DNA from: Acetobacter vaccinii
Lineage (GTDB): Bacteria; Pseudomonadota; Alphaproteobacteria; Acetobacterales; Acetobacteraceae
Assembly (NCBI RefSeq): GCF_008365315.1
Contig: NZ_CP043506.1
Coordinates: 1,842,001 to 1,906,000, forward strand
Direction of reading: 5' to 3'
Length of the DNA stretch: 64,000 nucleotides
Under the pieces are notes generated by a model. It saw only the letters and a list, made by a program, of their open reading frames with translations, had not been told where the DNA came from and did no database searches. This document shows, piece by piece, positions 1 through 8,755 of this stretch; position 1 is the first letter of the stretch, and each line of letters begins with the position of its first letter. The position numbers and the translations under genes were made by a program.

Positions 1-611
<611 letters not shown>

Positions 612-660
612 GCGCGTCGTCTGGTCGGCCCTTCGGGGCCGCCCTTGCCGCAAGGCTGCC

Positions 661-692
661 AATGGCTCCCCCATGCAGATGGGGGAGCCATT
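661..692 (+). terminator. Rho-independent-type hairpin after ilvC
   Basis: A perfect 14-bp inverted repeat (661-674 with 679-692) closes a four-base loop, 50 bases after the ilvC stop. The following bases are T/G-rich (ttggtgttta) rather than a pure T run. It lies between convergent ilvC and csoR and could serve both directions. Confidence 0.75.
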
Positions 693-720
693 GGTGTTTA
701 TGGGGTCTGCAAAGGGGAGG

Positions 721-1071
721 TCAGCGGATCATCCGGCGGATCACGCTCATGAGTTCATCCAGCGACTCCGCACCGCCATTGTCCTGCACGGCCCGGCGCA
801 CACAGCCCTGGGCATGGGTGTTCAGGATCTGGATGCTGACAGCATCAATGGCCGAACGCACGGCGGAAAGCTGGGTCAGAATATCCACGCAATAGCGGTC
901 GTCGCGCACCATGCTGGCAATACCGCCAACCTGCCCTTCAATCCGGCGCAGGCGGTTGAGCAGGGCTGCCTTGTCAGGCTGCACGACCTGCCTGTCCTTG
1001 GTGGGGTCATCGGGCTGCGTGCCGTCATTGCAGGCGGTGCACCCCGCAGGGCTGTGAGAACTGTCTGTCAT
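721..1071 (-). CDS. csoR: CsoR-family copper-sensing transcriptional repressor
   Basis: A 116-residue all-helical DUF156 protein. In this family the apo-repressor binds DNA and is released when Cu(I) is bound. The core RLRRIEGQVGGI is followed by a Cys in RYCVDIL and a His-x3-Cys in THAQGC, giving the Cys-His-Cys triad of copper-type CsoR rather than the RcnR (nickel/cobalt) or FrmR (formaldehyde) patterns. I chose ATG 1071; the open frame extends to 1104 but the added residues do not look like family sequence. A Cys-rich N-terminal tail (SPAGCTACNDG) precedes the core. The gene is separate from the copper operons it probably controls; a matching palindrome lies at 4347-4367. Copper specificity is inferred from the triad and the neighbours. 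Confidence 0.9.
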   Translation of the reverse strand: MTDSSHSPAGCTACNDGTQPDDPTKDRQVVQPDKAALLNRLRRIEGQVGGIASMVRDDRYCVDILTQLSAVRSAIDAVSIQILNTHAQGCVRRAVQDNGGAESLDELMSVIRRMIR

Positions 1072-1163
1072 ACTGCACTGGTTGTAGAACACACCTGCGG
1101 GCATGACAAAGAAAGCCCTGCTGCGCTCTAAGCCTGTTTTTCCGTCCTATGGCTGGAACAAAC

Positions 1164-1192
1164 GGCCTCCGCTGTGCCGTAGGGCGGAGGCC
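1164..1192 (-). terminator. Hairpin downstream of copB
   Basis: A 9-bp perfect inverted repeat (GGCCTCCGC 1164-1172 with GCGGAGGCC 1184-1192) lies just beyond the copB stop and upstream of csoR. On the minus strand it is followed by GTTTGTT, a weak T tract. It probably ends the copper-resistance operon before csoR. Confidence 0.5.
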
Positions 1193-1228
1193 TTTAAAAA
1201 GCGGCTGTTTTGGTCTTGCTGTTTCAGC

Positions 1229-2188
1229 CTAGTACCAGGCGCGCAGGCCGAAGGTAAAACGCACATCATCTCTGGTGCTGGTTTGTGGCCGCCATCCATG
1301 ACCTGCATGACCCATCCCTCCACCATACTGCCCGGAATAGGTCACCGCTATGTAGGGTGCGAGATTGCGGATGAACTCATAGCGCAGCCGCAGCCCCATG
1401 TCGGCATCAGACAGGCCCTGTGACACACCACGCGCCGGGTCTGCGCTGGAATAGAAGTTCAATTCGGCCTGAGGCTGCAGGATCAGCCTGTTGGTAATCA
1501 GCAGGTCGTAGGACCCCTCCAGCTTACCCGCGACCCCTTGGGCGTTGAAGTAGGCGGTGGCTGAGACATCGAAGAAATAAAGGGCAAGCCCCTGTATGCC
1601 TACCGCCCCCCAGGCACGGGCCGGGCCGCTATCCAGGTCCAGCCGGACCCCGGCCTGTGCATCAAAATAGGTGGAAATGGCGTGGTCATAAAAGGCCTCG
1701 TGGTCTCCATCGCTAAAGCGTCCCTGACCATTCATGGTGCCTTCGGACTTCAGCCATAGCTTGTCATGGTCGGTGCCATACCAGGCTTGGCCCGAGTATC
1801 GGAACTGGCTGTCACCTTGGCTGTAACGGCCTTCAAACTGCTCCAAAATGGCATGCAGATAAGTGCCGTGGTCCATGACCGGGGGCATGTCATGTTTGTA
1901 ACGGATATGCGGTATGGCTGGCGGGGTTGCAGGCCAGCGACTGCTGGGGCTGAGCGGTGGCAGAGGTGTGGGCGTCGTGGTGGGCGTGCTGGTGGAGGGG
2001 GCACTGTGCGGGTGTGCTGCTGCGGGGTGTGTCTCCTCCATGTCATCCATATCCATATCGTCCATGTCCTCCATACCTGCCATGGCATGGGGCTGGGTTT
2101 TATGGGTGGGCTGTGCGCTGGCAGCCATGGGCGGCAGGCAGAGGGCTGCCAGCATTATGGTGCGCAGGGTCAGGCTATGGGTCATCAT
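1229..2188 (-). CDS. copB: Copper resistance protein B, outer-membrane beta-barrel
   Basis: A 319-residue CopB/PcoB-family protein thought to sit in the outer membrane and act with CopA in periplasmic copper detoxification. The start at 2188 overlaps the copA stop as ATGATGA, so the second ATG at 2185 is also possible. A signal peptide (ending near MAASA) is followed by a low-complexity metal-binding stretch rich in Met, Asp and His (AMAGMEDMDDMDMDD, then HPAAAHPHS) and a Pro/Thr/Ser linker. The C-terminal two thirds is the conserved CopB barrel: HGTYLHAILEQFEGRY, an FDAQAGVR-like segment, LRLRYEFIRNLAPYIAV and terminal FTFGLRAWY. The terminal aromatic residue fits BAM-dependent insertion. 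Confidence 0.93.
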   Translation of the reverse strand: MMTHSLTLRTIMLAALCLPPMAASAQPTHKTQPHAMAGMEDMDDMDMDDMEETHPAAAHPHSAPSTSTPTTTPTPLPPLSPSSRWPATPPAIPHIRYKHDMPPVMDHGTYLHAILEQFEGRYSQGDSQFRYSGQAWYGTDHDKLWLKSEGTMNGQGRFSDGDHEAFYDHAISTYFDAQAGVRLDLDSGPARAWGAVGIQGLALYFFDVSATAYFNAQGVAGKLEGSYDLLITNRLILQPQAELNFYSSADPARGVSQGLSDADMGLRLRYEFIRNLAPYIAVTYSGQYGGGMGHAGHGWRPQTSTRDDVRFTFGLRAWY

Positions 2189-3873
2189 GACACCACCACT
2201 GTGCGGAACATGCCAAGGTCCATGTGGTAGAGCAGATGGCAATGGAAGGCCCATAGTCCCGGCGTGTCGGCGCTGACCAGATAGCTCAGTCGGCTACCGG
2301 GCTGTGAAATAATGGTGTGCTTGACCGGGTTGTAAAGTCCCTGACCATTTTCCAGTTCGCTCCATAACCCATGCAGATGGATGGGGTGTTCCATCATGGT
2401 GTCGTTGATCAGCACAAAGCGTACCCGCTCACCCAGACGGAGTGGAATGGGCTCGGCTTCCGAGAATTTTTTGCCATCAAACCCCCAGATATAACGTTCC
2501 ATATTGCCGGTCAGGTGCAGGGTAATGGCGCGTGAGGGGGAGCGCGTGTCCGCAATGGGGCGGGTGGCCCGCAGGTCTGCATAGGTCAGCACGCGCCTGC
2601 CGTTGTTCCGCAGGCCATCACCTGGGTCTGCCAGCCGGTTGACGGGCATGGCGGCGACATTCTGGTTTTCCACATTCAACGGGGGCGCGTCGTGGGCCGG
2701 GCCGGGCATGTCTTTCATGCCATGGGTCATGGCCATGCCCATGTCCAGCATGGTGCGGACGGGGCGCGGGTCCATGGGGGGGATGGGGGCTGTCATGCCT
2801 GCATGGGGGGTCAGTGTGCCGCGTGCGTAGCCTGTGCGGTCTTCGGTCTGGGCAAAAACTGTATAGGCCTGGTTGGCGGTGGGCTGCACAAGGCAGTCGT
2901 ATGTCTCGGCTACACCTATACGGAATTCATCAACAGTCACAGGCTCAACATCCTGCCCGTCAGACTGGATAACGCGCATCTGCAAGCCGGGAATGCGGAT
3001 GTCATAAAACGTCATGGCCGAGGCATTGATAAAGCGCAGCCTTACAGTTTCCCCGGGCTTGAACAGGCCCGTCCAGTTGGCCGTGGGGGGCTGTCCGTTC
3101 ATCAGGTATGTATAGGTTGCCCCTGTCACATCGGAAATATCGGTGGCGGCCATGTTCATGCCCGCCCATTGCAGGCGGTCCCGCAGGACAGCCATGGCGC
3201 CGTCACGCCGGGCATCCTTGAAAAAGGACGCCACGGTGCGCTGGCGGAAGTTGTAATAGTCGTCCTGAAATTTCAGGTTATGGACAATCCTGTCCGGGTG
3301 GGTTGCACTCCAGTCAGACAGCAGGATCACATAATCCCGGTCATACTGGTGTGTCTCCCCTCCGGCGGGGTCGATAATGATTGCCCCATACAGGCCCATG
3401 GCCTCCTGCATGTTGGAGTGGCTGTGGTACCAGTAGGTGCCGCTCTGCTTGACGGGAAAGCGGTAGGTAAAGCTCTGACCGGGGGGAATCCCCCCAAAGC
3501 TGAGACCCGGCACCCCATCCATATCGGCAGGACAGCGGATGCCATGCCAGTGGATGGAGGTATCCTCGTCCAGAGTGTTGTGCACATTCAGCGTTACCGT
3601 GTCTCCTTCCCGCCAACGCAGGATGGGGGCAGGCACCTGCCCGTTGACAGAGGGCGCGTGTTGCGGCTGGGGCAGAATATGCACACCTGTGCGCTCTATG
3701 GTCAGGTCAAAGACATCCTGCGGCTTGGGCGGGATCTGGCCGGGCGGCAGGCACGTGGGGGTGGCTCTGGCGGCCGGAGGCAGGCAGGCCAGTGTGGCCA
3801 GCGCCCCGGCACCGGCTAGCAGGCGGCGGCGGGATATGGCCGCACGGCCTGTGGGAAGGGAAGAAACAGACAT
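2185..3873 (-). CDS. copA: Copper resistance multicopper oxidase CopA (Tat-exported)
   Basis: A periplasmic multicopper oxidase of the CopA/PcoA family, about 562 residues, which oxidises or sequesters Cu(I). The N-terminus has a twin-arginine signal (ISRRRLLAGAGALATLA). Copper-ligand motifs are complete: HWHG and WYHSH in domain 1, HPIHLHG and HCHLLYHMDLGM in domain 3, the last with the T1 axial Met. A Met/His-rich segment (MLDMGMAMTHGMKDMPGPAHD) lies between domains, typical of copper-resistance forms. ATG 3873 is my start; ATG 3885 in frame is also possible, and the frame opens with TTG 3900. It is followed by overlapping copB and preceded 76 bp upstream by the His/Cys-rich secreted protein, so the three form one operon. 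The gene name is shared in the literature with copper ATPases; the gene at 4443 is the ATPase. Confidence 0.95.
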   Translation of the reverse strand: MSVSSLPTGRAAISRRRLLAGAGALATLACLPPAARATPTCLPPGQIPPKPQDVFDLTIERTGVHILPQPQHAPSVNGQVPAPILRWREGDTVTLNVHNTLDEDTSIHWHGIRCPADMDGVPGLSFGGIPPGQSFTYRFPVKQSGTYWYHSHSNMQEAMGLYGAIIIDPAGGETHQYDRDYVILLSDWSATHPDRIVHNLKFQDDYYNFRQRTVASFFKDARRDGAMAVLRDRLQWAGMNMAATDISDVTGATYTYLMNGQPPTANWTGLFKPGETVRLRFINASAMTFYDIRIPGLQMRVIQSDGQDVEPVTVDEFRIGVAETYDCLVQPTANQAYTVFAQTEDRTGYARGTLTPHAGMTAPIPPMDPRPVRTMLDMGMAMTHGMKDMPGPAHDAPPLNVENQNVAAMPVNRLADPGDGLRNNGRRVLTYADLRATRPIADTRSPSRAITLHLTGNMERYIWGFDGKKFSEAEPIPLRLGERVRFVLINDTMMEHPIHLHGLWSELENGQGLYNPVKHTIISQPGSRLSYLVSADTPGLWAFHCHLLYHMDLGMFRTVVVS

Positions 3874-3949
3874 GGCATGTACCATCCATCGGGCATGCAA
3901 CGGCGTGCATGACTAAGGCTGAAAGGCAGGGGATATGTCCCTGTTGAAA

Positions 3950-4339
3950 TCAGGCCTGATGGAGTCTGGGTGGGGGCAGGAGGGGCGTTAGCCTCTGTCC
4001 CGGCCGGATGGCACGGGCCTGTGGGGGCTGGGTCAGTGTGCTGGCCAGCAGAGGGTGTGGTGGCGTTATGGCAGGCCGGGCCAGTGCCAGACCATGCTGC
4101 ACCGTGCAGCAGGGCAGGCTATGGGTATGGTGTGTCGCGTTGGAGCCTGTATGCAGGCAGCATGTGCTGTCGCTGGCCTGTGGGCTTGCGGGCGGCATGT
4201 CCGGGCAGTCAGCCTGTGTCGTGGTGGAGTGGCTATGGGGCATGACGTGTGGGGCTGCCAGCGCCATACGGGCCTGTGGCACGGCCATGACAAACAGGCC
4301 GAGCAGTACCATCAGAACCGGGCAGAGGCGATGCAACAT
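3950..4339 (-). CDS. His/Cys-rich small secreted protein heading the copper operon
   Basis: A 129-residue protein of unknown function. An N-terminal hydrophobic signal (LCPVLMVLLGLFVMAVPQ, cleavage near MALAA) is followed by a short mature region with many potential copper ligands: HVMPHSHS, CPDMPP, CCLHTGS, HHTHSLPCC, and a Pro-rich tail. Its size and His/Cys content resemble the DUF2946-type proteins often found beside copper genes, but I cannot confirm the family. The start at ATG 4339 is favoured because the other in-frame ATG (4357) lies inside the CsoR-type palindrome. With the -10 at 4346-4351 the transcript would begin almost on the ATG, so the mRNA may be leaderless. copA and copB follow on the same strand. 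A periplasmic copper chaperone or buffer is a reasonable guess only. Confidence 0.7.
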   Translation of the reverse strand: MLHRLCPVLMVLLGLFVMAVPQARMALAAPHVMPHSHSTTTQADCPDMPPASPQASDSTCCLHTGSNATHHTHSLPCCTVQHGLALARPAITPPHPLLASTLTQPPQARAIRPGQRLTPLLPPPRLHQA

Positions 4340-4342
4340 GGC

Positions 4343-4375
4343 TTGAATATACCCCATGGGGGCATATGATGGCAA
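4343..4375. promoter_or_regulatory. Divergent copper promoters sharing a CsoR-type operator
   Basis: A near-perfect palindrome centred on ATACCCCATGGGGGCAT (4347-4367) has the C-run/G-run form of CsoR operators. On the plus strand, -35 TTGAAT (4343-4348) and -10 TATGAT (4365-4370) are 16 bp apart and face the ATPase gene. On the minus strand, -35 TTGCCA (4370-4375) and -10 TATATT (4346-4351) are 18 bp apart and face the secreted protein/copA/copB operon. The palindrome fills both spacers, so one bound repressor would block both promoters. Placement is seen directly; binding by the CsoR at 721-1071 is inference. Confidence 0.72.
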
Positions 4376-4442
4376 CAGAATCAGAGTGCCTTGCCAAAGG
4401 CTGGCGGTTGCCGGGCCAGAGCATGCACGGGAGTGAAGGACC

Positions 4443-6818
4443 ATGACCCAGACAGTCAGCTTCCCGGTGGAGGGTATGTCCTGCGCCAGTTGCGCCACCC
4501 GGTTGGAAAAAGTGCTCAACCGGCTGGATGATGTGCAGGCCACTGTCAATTTTGCCACAGGCCGTGCCCAGGTCAGCCTGCCGGAGGGTCGGGCCGGGGT
4601 GGACACGGTCTTGGAGGCGGTTGGCAAGGCGGGGTTTGGTGTGGCGCCCGAAACGGTGGATCTGGCGCTGACAGGGCTGACCTGCGCGGCCTGTGCCAGC
4701 AGGGTGGAAAAACTGCTGAATGCTCAACCCTCCGTGCAGGCCTCGGTTAATCTGGCGACCGAGCGCGCACATGTCAGCTTTGTGCAAGGTGTCACAGACC
4801 CCGCCACCCTGATTGCCGCGGTGGAAAAAGGGGGCTACGGGGCCACGGTCTACCAGCCCGAGGCTGATACCGCCCGCACAGACCGCCGTGCGGCGGAATG
4901 GCGGGCTGAATTGCGGGGCTTCCTGTTTGCTCTGGCCCTCAGCCTGCCTTTTCTGGTGCAGATGGTGGCGATGATGCTGGGTCTGCATTGGCTGGAAATG
5001 CCCAATATCGTGCAGCTTGTGCTGGGGGCTGTGGTACTGTTTTGGTGTGGGCGCGGCCTGCATGTTGCAGCTTGGCACGCGGTGCGGAGCGGGTCTGCCA
5101 CCATGGATGTGCTGGTGGTGGCCGGGGCTGGCACTGCATGGCTGTTCAGCACTGTTGTCACGCTTTTGGGGTTGGATCAGCCTGTCTATTTTGAACCCGG
5201 TGCACTGGTTGTCACCTTTGTGCTGCTAGGGCGTGTGCTGGAAAGCCGGGCACGGGCGCGGGCCAGTGCGGGGATGGAAAGTCTGCTGCGCCTTCAACCC
5301 CGCACAGCCCATGTTGAGCGGAATGGCACGGAGGTGGATGAACCCGTTGACCACATAGCCGTGGGCGATGTGTTTGTCGTGCGGCCTGGGGAGTCAGTGC
5401 CGGTTGATGGCGTTGTTCTCAGCGGTGCGTCGGAACTGGACGAGGCCATGTTGACGGGGGAAAGCGTGCCCGTTGCCAAAAAGGAAGGGGCACGCCTGTA
5501 CGCGGGCACCCTGAACCAGACCGGTATGCTGCGGGTTAAGGCAACCCAGGTGGGTGCACAGACCATGCTGGCGGGCATTGTGCGTATGGTGCAGCAGGCC
5601 CAGGGCAGCAAGGCGCAGGTGCAGCGCCTAGCTGACAGGGTGTCGGCTGTGTTTGTGCCTGTTGTGCTGCTGCTGGCGGTACTGACCTTCGGGGTAGGCT
5701 GGTTCTGGACGGGGGATATTGGCCGTGCGGTGCTGAGCGCCGTGGCTGTGCTTGTGGTGGCCTGCCCATGCTCTCTTGGTCTGGCTACGCCGACAGCAAT
5801 CATGGTGGGTACGGCACTGGGGGCCAAGGCGGGCATTTTGTTCAGGAATGCGGATGCGTTGGAGCAGGCCCGACGGTTGACTGTGCTGGTCACAGACAAA
5901 ACCGGCACGCTGACGCTGGGTAAGCCCGGTGTCGTGGCGGTGCAGGCCGCTGCGGGGCAGACCGAGGCAGAACTGCTGGCGCTGGCGGGTGCGCTGGAGC
6001 GCAATTCCGAACATCCATTGGCACGGGCGGTGGTTGCCCATGTGCGCGACAGTGGGGTGGTTGTGCCTGCTCTGGAGGGCTTTAAGGCCACGCCGGGTCT
6101 TGGGGTCAGTGGGCAGGTGCAGGGGCAGCAGGTTGCACTGGGGTCTCCCGCTTTTCTGGCCGAGTTGGGCTGTGGGGGGGATGATGCGCTGGTGAGCCAC
6201 TGGCAGGAGCAGGGCCGCACGGTCATTGGTGTCAGCCGTGGTGCGCAACTGGTGGGCTATCTGGCTCTGGCTGATCAGATTCGGCCCGAAGCCCCGGCGG
6301 CTGTTGCCGCTTTCAAACAGCGTGGCCTGCGGGTGGTCATGCTGACAGGAGATAACGAGCGTGCAGCCCGCGCCGTAGCGGCACAGGTTGGCATAGAGGA
6401 CGTTCTGGCTGGTGTCCTGCCCGGGCAGAAGGCGGAGGCCGTCGGGCGGCTGAAAGGGCAGGGCCAGTGTGTGGGCATGGTGGGTGACGGGCTGAATGAC
6501 GCCCCGGCTCTTGCTGCCGCAGATGTCAGCTTTGCCATTGGGGCCGGGGCCGATGTGGCGTTGGAAACAGCCGATATTGTGCTGATGCGTAGCAACCTGC
6601 TGGCGGTGGAGGATGCAATCTCCCTGTCCCACGCCACTGTCAGAAAAATATGGCAGAACCTGATTTTTGCATTTGGTTACAACATTCTGGGCCTGCCGCT
6701 GGCGGCATCGGGCCATTTGGCCCCCGTTGTTGCGGGGGCGGCCATGGCTATGAGTTCCGTCTCGGTTGTCAGCAACTCCCTGCTGCTCAACCGTTGGAAA
6801 CCTCACCGACAGGGGTAG
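4443..6818 (+). CDS. Copper-translocating P1B-type ATPase with two HMA domains
   Basis: A 791-residue inner-membrane Cu(I) exporter (CopA/ActP type). Two N-terminal heavy-metal-associated domains carry CxxC in GMSCASC (Cys14, Cys17) and GLTCAAC (Cys81, Cys84). Then come the transmembrane segments with the CPC ion site ACPCSLGLATP (Cys441-Pro-Cys443), the actuator motif LTGESVPV, the phosphorylation site DKTGTLT (Asp485), the SEHPLA nucleotide motif and the GDGLNDAPAL hinge. The C-terminus carries MSSVSVVSNSLLLNRW, usual for Cu(I) ATPases. ATG 4443 follows a GAAGGA ribosome-binding sequence. It is transcribed away from the copA/copB operon and ends 2 bp from the convergent phosphatase gene. 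It would export cytosolic Cu(I) to the periplasm, where CopA and CopB act. Confidence 0.97.
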   Translation: MTQTVSFPVEGMSCASCATRLEKVLNRLDDVQATVNFATGRAQVSLPEGRAGVDTVLEAVGKAGFGVAPETVDLALTGLTCAACASRVEKLLNAQPSVQASVNLATERAHVSFVQGVTDPATLIAAVEKGGYGATVYQPEADTARTDRRAAEWRAELRGFLFALALSLPFLVQMVAMMLGLHWLEMPNIVQLVLGAVVLFWCGRGLHVAAWHAVRSGSATMDVLVVAGAGTAWLFSTVVTLLGLDQPVYFEPGALVVTFVLLGRVLESRARARASAGMESLLRLQPRTAHVERNGTEVDEPVDHIAVGDVFVVRPGESVPVDGVVLSGASELDEAMLTGESVPVAKKEGARLYAGTLNQTGMLRVKATQVGAQTMLAGIVRMVQQAQGSKAQVQRLADRVSAVFVPVVLLLAVLTFGVGWFWTGDIGRAVLSAVAVLVVACPCSLGLATPTAIMVGTALGAKAGILFRNADALEQARRLTVLVTDKTGTLTLGKPGVVAVQAAAGQTEAELLALAGALERNSEHPLARAVVAHVRDSGVVVPALEGFKATPGLGVSGQVQGQQVALGSPAFLAELGCGGDDALVSHWQEQGRTVIGVSRGAQLVGYLALADQIRPEAPAAVAAFKQRGLRVVMLTGDNERAARAVAAQVGIEDVLAGVLPGQKAEAVGRLKGQGQCVGMVGDGLNDAPALAAADVSFAIGAGADVALETADIVLMRSNLLAVEDAISLSHATVRKIWQNLIFAFGYNILGLPLAASGHLAPVVAGAAMAMSSVSVVSNSLLLNRWKPHRQG

Positions 6819-6820
6819 GA

Positions 6821-8116
6821 TTACACAGGCAGGCTGGGGGTGCTGTCACCGAGCAGGATGCTGCTGCTATGGGGCCGCCATTCCCCGGTGTTTTCATCCC
6901 GCCCTTGTAGGTACAGGCGGCGGGTTTTGCCTGCGGGTACGGGGTTGCTGGCCTCGCGCATAAAAGGCTGCATGGCGGCTGTTTGTTTGTGGTTGATCAG
7001 GCAGCAAAGCGGAGTGGCGGTATAGGTTGTCAGCAAGTCTGCTGAACTGTCCTCCCCCACAAACAGCATCAGCGGCGGGCGCTTTCGCTTGTCCTGAAAA
7101 TGCTTGCGGATCAGCGCGACCTTGTTTTCCCCAAACGGCAGGGGCGTATGGGGGGCTTCCACGGGCTGCATGATATGTTTTTTCTCTGCCAGTCGGGCAC
7201 CAAAAACATCATCATGCCGGACGGTGTAGCCATACTCGGCTGAGGAGGCGAACAGGGCGACAACATCCTCCATTGCGGAGGAGCAGATAACCGGGTCTAT
7301 CCCGTGTTCCAGCAGGATCTGGAACAGATTGGCCATTTCCGCTGTCAGCCGCAGCATCTGGGTGACACTGGCAGCGACCGGCCCAGCTTTGCCGGGGCGG
7401 TCGGTCGGGCAGCGCCAGTTGCGGGTGGCAATGGCGGCCCCCAGCCCCCATTCATTGGTAGCACGGCTGAGGGTGGAGACCTCGGTATCATGCTGTCCGG
7501 CCAGCAGGCTGATCATCCAGCGTTGAGCGACTTCTGGCCCACGGGTTGCTGTCAGTGCCTGGTGGCAGAATGCCATTCTGGCCCTAAACCCCTGCAATGC
7601 GGGGTCTTTGTCCAAGTCCTCAGCGGGTAGGGGGGGTGGCTTCTGGCCATAGCGACCTAGCAGTGTGGCGTAATCTTCCACAATGTCATCCACCAGTGCA
7701 TCAAACAGCACGGGCTGGTGGTGCAGGTTTACAAAGGGGGCTGGCAGTGGTCCCGTTGGTGCAAGGCCATGGAATAATTGGCGAAAGTCGAGCACTGGCA
7801 GAACAAAGCTGAAATGTTCCAGCATGAATAAAAACAGCATCTGCTGGGCGTCGCCCACAATGGCGGTGTTATTCCAGTCAGACACCACATAGGGGCGGGA
7901 CTGCGGGTCGTAGGTTTTGGAATACCGGCCATGGGTATTGACCAGCGCCTGAATAGCCGCATGCAGCGGCGGATTCCACTTGAGCGTATCAAGCTGCGGG
8001 GGCGGGCGTTCCTGCATTTCGGGCGGGGTTGCGGCCCAAGCGCGGGGCATGGCCAGCAGGCTGGCAGCCCCAAGTCCAAACAGGCGGCGTGACAATGTCA
8101 GGCTGACGGGGGGCAT
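6821..8116 (-). CDS. Exported HAD-superfamily phosphatase-like protein (phosphorylcholine phosphatase-type)
   Basis: A 431-residue protein with a Tat-like signal (SRRLFGLGAASLLAMPRAWA) and a haloacid dehalogenase fold resembling the periplasmic phosphorylcholine phosphatase group. Motif I is DWNNT (Asp80-Trp-Asn82-Asn-Thr84), motif II the Ser of ICSSAMED, a motif III Lys probably in GENKVALIRKHF, and motif IV GEDSSADLL. The second motif I Asp, the usual general acid, is Asn here, which could weaken or alter phosphatase activity. It is probably the last gene of the minus-strand operon beginning at pncB, 42 bp after pncA, and is convergent with the copper ATPase. The substrate cannot be named from sequence. 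Confidence 0.72.
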   Translation of the reverse strand: MPPVSLTLSRRLFGLGAASLLAMPRAWAATPPEMQERPPPQLDTLKWNPPLHAAIQALVNTHGRYSKTYDPQSRPYVVSDWNNTAIVGDAQQMLFLFMLEHFSFVLPVLDFRQLFHGLAPTGPLPAPFVNLHHQPVLFDALVDDIVEDYATLLGRYGQKPPPLPAEDLDKDPALQGFRARMAFCHQALTATRGPEVAQRWMISLLAGQHDTEVSTLSRATNEWGLGAAIATRNWRCPTDRPGKAGPVAASVTQMLRLTAEMANLFQILLEHGIDPVICSSAMEDVVALFASSAEYGYTVRHDDVFGARLAEKKHIMQPVEAPHTPLPFGENKVALIRKHFQDKRKRPPLMLFVGEDSSADLLTTYTATPLCCLINHKQTAAMQPFMREASNPVPAGKTRRLYLQGRDENTGEWRPHSSSILLGDSTPSLPV

Positions 8117-8158
8117 GGCGCGGACAATCCTGCTCTGTCTGGTTCATGCCTGCCTTGG

Positions 8159-8755
8159 TCAGGCAGTGGGGCGGTGCGCCAGAAGTGTAATGGCGTGTTG
8201 TGTCAGTTCATTCAGCACCGCAGTCGGGTCTGCCTCCAGGCCCTTACTGGCCTCTGTCAGCAGGATGGTGTCAAAGCCATGGCGGCGGGCATCCAGGGCA
8301 GTCGCGCGGACACAGTATTCCAGCGCGACCCCACAGACAAAAACCCGCGTTATGCCCGCAGCCTGGAGCAGATCGGCCAGTGGAGTGCCGTTGGCGGTGG
8401 TGCCTTCAAAGGCAGAGTAATGATCCGTCTCTGCGTCCACCCCTTTGAAAACAGCCTGTGTGCTGGCGGGCAGCCGCAGGTCGGCCGCGAGTGCTGCGCC
8501 ATCGGTGTCAGCAACACAATGGGCGGGCCATGGCCCCGCAGGCGTGTTGGCGGCAAAGGAGGAATGTTCGGGCGGGTGCCAGTCCTGACTGGTGGCGACA
8601 CAGCCAAAAGGCAAAGCCGCCCAGGCATTGATAACAGGGATAACAGCCTCAGCCCCCGCCACGGCCAGACTGCCGCCGGGCAGAAAATCATTCTGCACGT
8701 CCACAATCAGCAGGGCATCCTGCGGCCCTGGCGGGGGGGAGAGGGGTGGTGTCAC
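8159..8755 (-). CDS. pncA: Nicotinamidase (pyrazinamidase)
   Basis: Hydrolyses nicotinamide to nicotinate, feeding the Preiss-Handler NAD salvage route. At 198 residues it has the family length. The catalytic triad is visible as Asp19 (LLIVDVQNDF), Lys104 (AVFKGVD) and Cys148 (GVALEYCV), and the metal site as Asp58, His60 and His64 (SQDWHPPEH). The start is GTG 8755, overlapping the gltX stop as GTGA; no ATG precedes the conserved core, so the GTG start is required. It lies in one minus-strand run with the nicotinate phosphoribosyltransferase at 10575, the next enzyme of the pathway. Confidence 0.95.
   Translation of the reverse strand: MTPPLSPPPGPQDALLIVDVQNDFLPGGSLAVAGAEAVIPVINAWAALPFGCVATSQDWHPPEHSSFAANTPAGPWPAHCVADTDGAALAADLRLPASTQAVFKGVDAETDHYSAFEGTTANGTPLADLLQAAGITRVFVCGVALEYCVRATALDARRHGFDTILLTEASKGLEADPTAVLNELTQHAITLLAHRPTA

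Noticed and set aside
2692-3819. Long plus-strand open frame opposite copA
   Set aside because: It is the complement of a gene with clear multicopper oxidase motifs; the high GC of copA removes stops on the other strand. Its translation is low in complexity and matches no family.
5628-6806. 392-codon minus-strand frame opposite the copper ATPase
   Set aside because: It lies wholly under DKTGTLT and GDGLNDAP coding sequence and has no family-like segments.
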